This document shows, in pieces, positions 39,401-47,801 of a stretch of DNA of 64,000 nt. Origin of the DNA: Casuarius casuarius (lineage: Eukaryota > Chordata > Aves > Casuariiformes > Casuariidae); the NCBI GenBank assembly GCA_003342895.1, contig PTFA01000362.1, positions 473,444 through 537,443 of the forward strand. The letters are read 5' to 3'. The notes below the pieces were generated by a model, which saw only the letters and a program-made list of their open reading frames with translations, was not told where the DNA came from and did not search any database. Both the position numbers and the translations under genes were made by a program. Positions within the stretch are counted from its first letter, which is position 1. The number at the start of each line of letters is the position of its first letter.

Positions 39401-40106
39401 GGAGCAGAAGCAGCAAGGGCGCCCAGCAGACTGAGAAAACAACTCAGAAAAGCAAAAAGTTTTGAAAATGTGCCTGTTCTCCAGACACTCCTGGGGGAAC
39501 ATAAACAGTGTTTTTGGAAGTAAACCTGCCACCTTCCTCCTCGATCGGTAACAGTTCAGCCTGCTGAAAATGTGTTATTCAACTTGCAAAGCATCGCAGC
39601 ACCTCAATATTGTTTACCTCCTCCTTGGTGAGACTCAAATATAAGATGTTTGTGGCTGGCCTGTGAGATTATCGACCTGCTGAGGCTTTATGGAAAGTCT
39701 ACTGGGATTTTTGCTCCTGCTGTGCTTCCAGAAAGTGTTTTCCTGCTGTAGCGATGCCGGCAACACTGACTTCTGAGTTAGCTGCTGACAAGAGGTTTGT
39801 ACGCTGGGTGAAGAAGGCAGAGCACAGCCAATAATTAGGTTACTTTGGCCCCTTACTGCTACAGTCATTCTGCAAAAAAAAAAATTGTATTAAAAAGCTG
39901 TAAAAATAAGAAACATTTCAAGCAGCATGGTGCAGACCAGAAGGTTTTCAGGGATTAGCCCCATCTGAGTTTGGAGCTGTGGGATGACTGCTGTGCCGAT
40001 GATTTTTGACTCTCTGGCCTTCTCTACAAGGCAGTGGCTAAATCCTGGGTCCTGGACACTTCGGTGATGAGCAGAAAGGATGTGTCCTACCAGAAAAGTT
40101 GTAGAG

Positions 40107-40175
40107 TTATCGCAGAATCGTAGAGTCCTGTAGGTGGGAAGGGATTAGTCCAAAAGTCTCTAGTCCAACCTTTGC
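40107..40175 (-). repeat. Decayed CR1 LINE 3' tail
   Basis: The words 'cagaatcgtagagtcctgta', 'ggtgggaagggatta' and 'tctctagtccaacct' follow the order of an inverted CR1 3' end (cagaatcatagaatc, ggttggaaggga, tctagtccaacc) with many substitutions. Confidence 0.7.
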
Positions 40176-40599
40176 TCTTCTATGAAGAACCAAATGTGCT
40201 GGGTAACCCGATGTGCCCTTTCGTTTCACACCCTCGTTCACCAGCGAGGGCCTCCTAGCTGGTCGTCACCACCAACACTTGGGCCCAAAGTGCCCTCAGT
40301 CACCAGGGGGGCACGGGTCCTTTTGCAAGGATCTCTGCCTGCAGTCAAAGCCAGTGATAAAGCCTTCAAGGCAGGAAGGAAGATGATTATTCCAGTTCGC
40401 CTTCTGCCAGCTTTCCCCTCTCCTCCTGCCAATCCATCTACTAACATTCAGTGACTCTGAGGAGATCCACCCACAGCGAGATGGTTCATTTTCTTTTAAA
40501 ATGTTTGTAATTAAGAGCTCTGGTTCCATGGTGATGAGTGCTCTGCAAGTCATTAGAAATAAAGCCATTAAATGAAGGAGGCACCATAGCTGCTCTTGA

Positions 40600-40622
40600 A
40601 AAACAAAACAAAACAAAACACA
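40600..40622. repeat. (AAAAC)n microsatellite
   Basis: Four or more perfect AAAAC units in a row. Confidence 0.9.
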
Positions 40623-43374
40623 CCAGCGAAAAGGCATGCCTCGGGAGGAAGCAGAGTTAGCGCTGCCTTTCCAGACTCGGGATGCTTTTTTTTGCAGATA
40701 CAAACCTTTCCGGGCATGAATTTGTGGGTGCAAATTAAGCTGCAGAGCAGAATTAACATCCTGTGCCTGCACAAACTTGAACACTAGCTCATCTGTGGCT
40801 TTTGTGCCCTTCAGATGATAGCTACCCTCTGTTCATAGTCAATGCAACAGACTGGAGCCGACTTTTCCTGACAGCCCCTTTAGCTTCCCTTCTTGCTTTC
40901 CTCAGCCGCTGCTGTGGCTGGCACTGCTTTACAGCTTCCTCACCTGGCGGCACCCGCCGATGCTCTGCCTGGCGGGAGCCTGCTGGCATCAGCACCGGGT
41001 TCAGGGGGGCTGAGGCGTCAGGCTTCGATTAGCATCTGGTCGTGGCGCCCCGCTGCCGCGCAGGGGTGTTTCTCGCTGTAATTAAAGCAGGTGATCCACA
41101 CCCACACGAGCCTGCCCCAGGTCTGAGCAACGCTGCTGCAAGGTCCCAGGTGAGCGCCAGGTTCCTCGGGGGGGCCGTGCTGCCCCGCTGCTCACCGGGG
41201 GTTTAAAGGACATATCCTCATGGCTTTTGGAGCAGCAGCGTGTGCTTCTTTCCTGGGAAACTGGGGGAGAAGCTGCCTTTCCTCCTAGTCTGGGGACCTT
41301 TGGGAAAGCACTGGAGAACTAGCAATCGTTCAGGGATTTAACCTAAATCCTGAAAAGGTTAGATGGTTCCTGTGAAGGAAGCTAGCTAGCCAAGCTGGCT
41401 CTCGGACTGAGGCCACCATTATAGCTGGGGAAAATGATTGCATGTGGGGATAGGGAAAAAAAAATAGTGAGAATTAATATCCAGATAAGCGATGTCTGAA
41501 GAAGGCGTGACTCCAAACTGCATAGCTGGACACTGTCCTGCAGAAATGTGTCCAAAAGTATCTGTACTCCTTAGTCTCCCTTAAATTTGACCGGAAAATC
41601 ACAGCGGTGCGGCAGCGTAGCCAGGCTGCCCGCAGAACGGAGTAAAGCCCTGTGGGATGCTCCCTCTGTGGAGCTCTTGCTCTGAGGTTGGAGACGACTC
41701 ACACAGGTTATTTGAAGAGCTAGAGGGATCCTGAGGGCAAACTTTGCTCCTGCTCCGCAGCGTTGTGAAAGCCGTGAGGAAGGCTGCTTGTTCCTCGTTT
41801 CCAACAGCCCGCAGAAGAACAGAGGCAGGATTGTTCAGCAGCTCAGTTTCGAGAGAAGAGGAGCCCGCTGTGAACAGCGATGGTCGGACTTGTGTGCAGC
41901 CTTCCCGGAGGAAAACCTGCCCCCAGTCTTGTTTCAAAGTGATGTAGGTCTAAGCTGCAAAGATGTTGAGGTAGCTCCTGAAAAGAAAGTAGTCCTGGGA
42001 GCCAGGTAAGGAACAGCTCTGCTTGGCAGTGCAAGCAGGTCCGGTTGCATTTAAGGGACTTTAGTAAAGCTCTGTAGCAAGATTCATTTAAAAGCAGCGC
42101 TGCAACCCCAGAGAAACTTTCCCCCCAGCAGTTTCGTGCACAAGCAGGATACAACTGCTACAAAGCACCTTTTATATCCACTTCATTTGTAAAGAAACAA
42201 TAAATAGTAATTAAAATTAACTTATTTTATTATCTTTGGCCCTGACCTGGTAAAAAAACATTTCTCAACCCAGCATCAATGATGCAAAGAGAATTCAGGC
42301 CCATAAATTCACAGTTATCAGAACTTTAAGCCTCAGGGAACGAGCTGATCTGGTTCTCTCACCCTCTTTGCCAGATATTTCTTCAGACACCTAGATGGTT
42401 CGAGGCAAGGAAGTATCTGCACGCCCCAAAAAATCAGCTTTCCCATGTCACCCTGAGCTGCTATTACGTAAAAAGAAGCAACAAGAGCCGGTCAGCTAAG
42501 ATCAGAGCTGGCAGCAAGATCAGGACTGCCAGCCTGGACCAGCCGCCACGGGTGGGATGGGAGCCAGGAGCAACATGTGAATGCCCTGGAAAGTCAACGC
42601 GCGGCCAAGGCTTGCAAAGGCTCGGGGTTGCTTGTGTGACAGGGATCGAGCAGGAGAGAATCACAAGACGATCTTTCCACTAACCCGTGGGGGACTGAAA
42701 GAAAAGTTTGTGAATCTCTGACCGAAGGATTTCTTTAAGCCTGTAAGAGTTTTCTTTCACTTATTGGTGTGGTTGCCTTTGAAGGCCAGATCCAAAGTCT
42801 GGCAAAAAGCTAAATGAAATAAAAAATCTGTATCAAATGCAACAATAAAAAATAAAATACATTCCCATAAAAATATAACTGCCTTTTTACAGATATGAGA
42901 TCACACCAGTACTTTAAAGTACAAGAATTGGAGCTTGTTCTTGGACTTATGCAGCTCCCATATGTCCTACAGGAAGGTAATTTGCTGGAGTTTTTTGCTG
43001 TTCTAATTTGTCCAGACACGCATTTTGTTCAAAAACGCAAAAATACTGCCAAACAATTGTTTATTAAATGAAAGGAAAAGGACTTGTTTGGAGAGCAGAA
43101 GTGGAAGGGCTTAGAGACAGCTGGAGCTCAAAGAAAAGAGAGCACGACCTGAAACAGGAAAGTCTGCGTCTCAAGCCCACAAAGCACTTGAACCTCCCTA
43201 CTGTATATTGCTAGGCAAGTGTTAGGAGATGTCCCAAGGAGAGCTGGTGCTAGACACCCCACCTTCCATGTGAGTGCCCTCATAGCTGAATCATGGCAGA
43301 AGATCAGCGCTAGCAAATTAACTCCACTGCCATGCAAGAGTTTTTAGACAAAACTTTCTTATTCTTTTCCTTGA

Positions 43375-43457
43375 GGACCTGCTGCTGGTCACAGCTGGAG
43401 ATGGGATTCGGGGCTGGATGGATCTATGGTCTGATACAGTATAGCGGTTCTTGTCTG
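43375..43457 (+). repeat. Ancient L3/CR1-like LINE 3' end
   Basis: The segment 'gggctggatggatctatggt' then 'ctgatacagtatagcggttc' resembles the sense 3' end of old reptilian CR1/L3 elements (gggctggatgg.cc..tggtctgatccagtatggc.gttctt). It lies between THAP4 relic exons C and D. Confidence 0.6.
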
Positions 43458-43659
43458 AGTGATCCCATCTGGTCTTGTAGTCTATGAAATATCTTCTGTA
43501 GACTGCTACAGAGAAGATGAGCGAGGATGCCACGCAACATTTCCAAGAGCTCCTGAAGGCAAGGTGTAATTAAGACATGTCATTCAACCCGTTTGCTTCT
43601 CTAGTCATCCTCCCGGGCTTAGCAGTGCTATCTGAATCACTGACCAAGTGTGGATTCAT

Positions 43660-43742
43660 CTGCTCCACATGGGCCTTCCTGGCAAAGGAGAGCATGGCTA
43701 TGGAGTGAGCAGCTATAGACAACCCCTGCACCTCCACAAGAC
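43660..43742 (-). pseudogene. THAP4: THAP4 relic exon C
   Basis: The minus strand reads LVEVQGLSIAAHSIAMLSFA followed by RKAHVEQ, matching VEVEEGEVNG..(.)CIASHSIARISFAKEPHVEQ of THAP4. It is open but seven codons (21 nt) shorter than the human exon, the gap falling after VEV. Both borders look destroyed: the acceptor dinucleotide is GG (CTTCTCGG|GT) and the donor position after CAG reads ATGAAT in place of a GT. Confidence 0.82.
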
Positions 43743-44808
43743 CCGAGAAGAAACTGTGTCACAGATATTAGACTACGTAATTCTATCACAGGCCTGTATA
43801 ACTGAACACCACCCTCCATGGGCTGTTTGACCTGACACATGTCAACACCTGGAAATCCATGAACCCTCCAAAACCGACCCATCCTGGGGTAGCCTGACCA
43901 GCCGGACTTGCTCGCATGGAGTGGGATGAGTACTGCAGTGTGACTGCGCAACATCTGCAGCCAAGGAAGACCACCAAGCTGCGGTCACTCTTCAGTCGTG
44001 TTAAGGGAGCAGCTGGAGAAGCCGCCACTTACAGTGCTGCAGAGGCTCTTGGTAGTGCCACAACCTGGGCAGACTCTCTGCTAGCCTAAGGGGGACATGA
44101 GCTGGGTTATGATGAGTCACACCAAACACTCCCGGATGGAGAGGTTGGAAAGAGGGTTTAGAACAACCATGCTCCCACCTTGCCAGGGCCACAAGCTCTG
44201 TGCTGCACCGGGGAATCAGATACATGGAGTGTCAACATCTGACCAGGCTTAGAAGGAGCAGCTGGCCAGATATGACAAGGGTAATACAAAATGCACGCTA
44301 GCGAGAGGAGATTGTGACCCGGGGCGTTCCTGTTCCCCCCACGAGGTTTGCAGTGACCTAACCATGGGAGCAGTGGGAACACACAGCACTATATGTGCGT
44401 GTGTCCCTCCCAAAAAAAGCAGAACAGGGTGCTATGTAATGTGGATGTCATCAGCCATCTGCCACCTGCTGCCATGAAGACTCCAGCCTCTGTTTGACTG
44501 CAGTTCCTGTTACACACTGAAGCTTTTTTTTTCTTTTACAAAGCCACGTCCGGAAATGCCAACATATAATTTTAGGAGAGGGCACCTCCTCACATCTCCT
44601 GTGGCGGAGGTATTCCGATTTATAGTCCTTTCCCGTGGCCAGAAAGCCGGTGAGCCGAACCGTGGGGGCGAAGGTGTGCAGCCAGCCCTGGAAACCTGGG
44701 GGTTGCTGATACCAGAAAGGGGATGTTGCTCTTTGTTGCTGAACCCGCGGCTAAGGTAAAGGGATGAAACCTCGAGGGCAGCCCAGTAATTTTCCATATC
44801 GTGGTGAA
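43743..44808 (-). other. Former THAP4 intron between relic exons B and C
   Basis: About 1.07 kb with no feature recognised on either strand. Confidence 0.5.
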
Positions 44809-44923
44809 ACGACACTGGGGAATAATGAGTGCTTTGCCTTATTAACGTCGGGTTTGAGGCGGATGGGGCTACATTTTTGGTGCCTTGGTTTCCTGCTGTC
44901 TGCCTGGAATCGGGTTACAAAGG
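44809..44923 (-). pseudogene. THAP4: THAP4 relic exon B
   Basis: After an ACACAGCAG acceptor the minus strand encodes FVTRFQADSRKPRHQKCSP and then IRLKPDVNK, matching the THAP4 block that in human reads RKPMHRECGFIRLKPDTNK. After NK the match continues only in another frame (KALIIPQ against VAFVSAQ), so a small insertion or deletion has occurred at about 44,838-44,840. No GT follows at the expected exon end near 44,810, so the donor appears lost. Confidence 0.83.
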
Positions 44924-45300
44924 CTGCTGTGTTGCTGCAAAGCGGCCGCGGCGTTGAGCCTGGTCTTGTCTCAGAGGAGAGGCTGTTCTTTTTAAACGAA
45001 TGATCCCCCATCGTACTTGCCTAACGAATGAAGGATTAAAAGAACAAGCTCCGCGCCTGGATGCTTTAGGCAGCAGGAAACTAATATTTCAAGGGTGAAG
45101 ATGTAAACGTGTAAAACGGCAGTTCCCTTTTATGCACAGCTAGTGCTTGTAGCCAGACTTTGTTATTTATGTTCAGGCTTGAGATTATTTCCTAGCTCGT
45201 GGGGCTCTCTAAGAGCTAGCGGAAAGCTCTCTTGGGCAGGCTGACCCTTCGCTGACGCTGGGGGCACCCTCCGTCCCAAATACTCCCTTTTCTCATGTAA

Positions 45301-45341
45301 GGATCTGGTATTACAGTGTAGGGATCTGGTATTACAGTGTC
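45301..45341. repeat. Two-copy tandem duplication, about 21-bp unit
   Basis: 'ggatctggtattacagtgta' is followed at once by 'gggatctggtattacagtgt'. The copies are nearly identical, so the duplication is recent. It abuts a run of about 22 T. Confidence 0.9.
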
Positions 45342-45746
45342 ATCTTTTTTTTTTTTTTTTTTTTTTCCAGCTGCAAAGCTGACCAGTCACCTTCCTCCTG
45401 TATCATTTGCTGGAGGCAGTACCAGAACGGATTTATTTCCCCTCCCCCCCCCAAAAACCAAAGGATTTCAGCTCAGACACTTGGTCATTCCCTGCCTTAC
45501 GGCTGTGTGTTTGGTCACCCATGCGGTGGGTGATGAACGTTGCATATGCTCAGGTATTACATTAGTGCTACAGGGGTCCGATAATTAAAGCTTGGTTTGG
45601 ATGCACTAATGGGGGGGCTGGATACCTACATCCCCTAGCGGACTGGGGTTACTCTCTTAGCGTATCACCATGATTTGCTTAGTCTTGAGTACTCACTCTT
45701 TTCATCTCCTTTCTCATAGCATTTCCAACTCCATGTCCTTCTGCAG

Positions 45747-45947
45747 GAAAGAAGATGAGGGGCAACCCCAGAGCTGCCGCTGCTGCTAAGCCTGCGCCGG
45801 GGACTCCCCAGTGTGACAGCAGCTTCTACACGTGCCTGCTCCGTCACTGGGACATGCTGACCAGCAGCGGCTGGTGCCACTGCCCCTCTGACACTCTCCA
45901 AGCAATGCGGGTGCTTTGGGAAACGAGGCAGCAGGAGCGTAACGAAG
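45747..45947 (+). CDS. Candidate unassigned coding exon, symmetric phase 1-1
   Basis: A 201-nt segment with a good acceptor (CCTTCTGCAG|G) and a strong donor (GAAG|GTAAGC), open throughout in one frame, entering and leaving in phase 1. The encoded stretch starts KKMRGNPRAAAAAKPAPGTP and continues with a Cys/Trp-rich part (CDSSFYTCLLRHWDMLTSSG, WCHC, then MRVLWETRQQERNE). The residue mix is protein-like but I recognise no family. It lies on the strand opposite the THAP4 relic, inside one of its former introns. An ATG at 45,755 could also make it a first coding exon. Alternatives are a lncRNA exon or chance. Confidence 0.3.
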
Positions 45948-46182
45948 GTAAGCCATTAAGGAGGAATTTGGGTGCTTGCAGCTGCTTCCAGCTCTCCGGT
46001 CTCCTCTGAGGGCAAATGGGCAAATTGCTCCTCCTGTTTGGCTTTGTCCATATGCAAAGGATGTCTCAATTTAACCATGTGCCACACGGTTGTGCAAAGG
46101 GGCAGGAATGACCGGTGTCAGCAGCGTGGGGCTGGGACTGTGCTAAGGGCCGCCCCAGCATCGCAGCCTGCAAGCTCTGCAG

Positions 46183-46245
46183 CTGGGCGAGCCGGAGACG
46201 CTACAGTGCTGTGCGTCACGGCTGGGTTAAGCAGAGTCAAAGAAG
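46183..46245 (+). CDS. Weak candidate exon following the 45.7-kb segment
   Basis: A 63-nt segment between CTCTGCAG and GAAG|GTATGA. It is also phase 1-1 compatible and would continue the frame of the preceding candidate with GRAGDATVLCVTAGLSRVKE. Very short, so chance is likely. Confidence 0.12.
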
Positions 46246-47642
46246 GTATGAACTTGTAGCTTCGGTGCTTGGAGGATTTAGAGATACCTTGCTAGGTGGT
46301 CAGGCAACAGCCTCTCCAGCAGTTTGAGAGGAATGGGGTCTTTCTTCTGTACCCTGCTGCCTGTTTTCCTGAAGCTTATGGGAATTTGAGCTGCGTTCCC
46401 CTGGTGAAAAATGTCGTTGAAAGCAGAAACTGTTCAGAAGTTGCAAGGGGAGCAGGGGCGATTGGCAGTCAGAGCATAATTGCTTGAGCGTTGTTTCCTT
46501 TGGAAACCAGGCTAAAAATACCGCATGCCTAGCTGACAGCTCTGCCACAACAAACAGCGAGCACCAGGGACGCGGGGCATCTTTTGCGCAATGTTAAGGC
46601 CCCTATAACTATCCTTTTCTGCAATTTTTGGAGCAATAAACTTTCCAGCTCACCTCCCCCCCCACCCACCTCCAAACTGAATACCAGGCTAGCACTGGAA
46701 GGTTAGGCAATGTGTTGCTTCTCTTCCTCCAGATTTCCTTTTTTATTTCTCCCCGAACAATTTCTCAAATGTATGCATCCAAAACAGCTTAGCTAACTGG
46801 CTCCTGTCCTATTTAGTAGGTTAAATATTTTATTTAATTACTATCATTTTTTTCATGACATATGGTGCGGACTGACAGCCCTGGTTTAAAGTGGCCCAAC
46901 TTGGCAGCCAAGCCATAGCTGCTTCGACTGGTCGCTTAAATCTATAAGCACAGGCTTGGCAAAGCAGTGCGAGGATTTTTGCTGGCTGTAAGAACCGCGT
47001 GTCTTTTGGCTAATACCTGCCCCAGATTCGAGTTGAAGAATCTGTGGTCCTTCAAAGACCGTCACCGTATTTGCTAGTGCCATAGCCAAGGCCATGCTCT
47101 GACATTTGGCTCCTGATTTTTGCTCTCAGAAAGTCCTTGGTTTGATTCCAGCACCCTATGGTGGCTTGGGAGCTGCTGTAAGATATTTGATGGCCCCCAC
47201 ATAGACCCACTTCCTCAGCCCCCCCTTACAATGCCTCTATTGCTTGCCCCATACTGTTTTTCACCGTGTGAGCCCCACAATGCTGGTTCACGTGCTTGAA
47301 CTTATGGTCACATGCCTGCTCCTGTCCACCTATGGCTCTGCTGTGGCTCCTTTTCGAAATGCTTAAATATGTGGGCATACTTTTAGGCTGGTGAGTCGTC
47401 CTCGCCTGCAGGCGTGCAGCCCAGGACACGTTGCAACAGTGCTGCAACTAATCAGCGATTTTAAAGAAAATACAATTATCGGGCCATCCAGACAGATCTT
47501 GTCAAATCCTCTCCCCTGGTGGATGAAAACTGTTTAGTTTACCACTTAAAAAAAAAAAAAAATGAAGCCAGCAAGTCTCCCTGGAGCCATGCCCGCTCCA
47601 ATCCCAAAGCTGCTGCCAGCACAGACAAAGCTCCAGACTTGC

Positions 47643-47801
47643 AAAAAGTTTGGCAGGGGCTGCCCCACATGAGAGGTGCGGGCTCCTTCCAGGTAGGGAA
47701 AGGGCTTTGTTGCAGGGAAGGTGCCATCTCCCGAGGGTCTGAGAGCCACGTGTCCATCTTCCAGGAGAGAGGCTCCACCGCAGCGTTGAGCTGGGGCATC
47801 T
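47643..47801 (-). pseudogene. THAP4: THAP4 relic exon A (start of nitrobindin domain)
   Basis: On the minus strand a good acceptor (CCCTTTCTCCACAG) precedes AG-ATG and about 22 codons ending VEPLSWKMDTWLSDP. The frame then shifts by one lost base (the codon pair after GAC), and the next frame continues GDGTFPATKPFPYLEGA and SHVGQPLPNF. The glycine of the usual GTW motif is Asp here. At the 3' end there is no GT donor; a GCAAGT at 47642-47637 is the nearest possibility and could be a GC-type donor or a decayed GT. Confidence 0.85.

Larger units (their letters stand above)
33409..43659 (-). other. Former THAP4 intron between relic exons C and D
   Basis: About 10 kb. It contains a decayed CR1 tail (40,107-40,175), an (AAAAC)n microsatellite, an L3/CR1-like 3' end (43,375-43,457), a T run at 36,913-36,930 and two small CpG-rich patches (about 38,700-38,850 and 40,900-41,090). 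No intact gene was recognised on either strand. Confidence 0.5.
44924..47642 (-). other. Former THAP4 intron between relic exons A and B
   Basis: About 2.7 kb. Holds a 21-bp tandem duplication (45,301-45,341), a T run (45,346-45,367) and two plus-strand exon-like segments described separately. An A run at 47,548-47,562 lies near relic exon A. Confidence 0.5.
33298..47801 (-). pseudogene. THAP4: THAP4 relic: damaged nitrobindin-domain exons
   Basis: Four exon-sized segments on the minus strand, in order 47643-47801, 44809-44923, 43660-43742 and 33298-33408, together cover the heme-binding nitrobindin domain that forms the C-terminal half of vertebrate THAP4. Matching landmarks are VEPLSW..(.)TWLSDP, SHVGQP, RKP.H..C..IRLKPD.NK, IA.HSIA..SFA..(.)HVEQ and ITR.FRLNS.GK.EQTVS with QP.TQHLH. 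The position, tail to tail with BOK, is the mammalian one, so this is the original locus and not a retrocopy (the introns are retained). Lesions: a frameshift in the first segment, one in the second, splice-site changes at both ends of the third, a lost acceptor plus a frameshift in the last. The THAP zinc-finger exons and the linker were not found. A working copy elsewhere in the genome cannot be excluded. Confidence 0.85.

Noticed and set aside
40296..40784. 162-codon minus-strand frame
   Set aside because: It contains the (AAAAC)n microsatellite and shows no protein family; a chance frame inside a former THAP4 intron.
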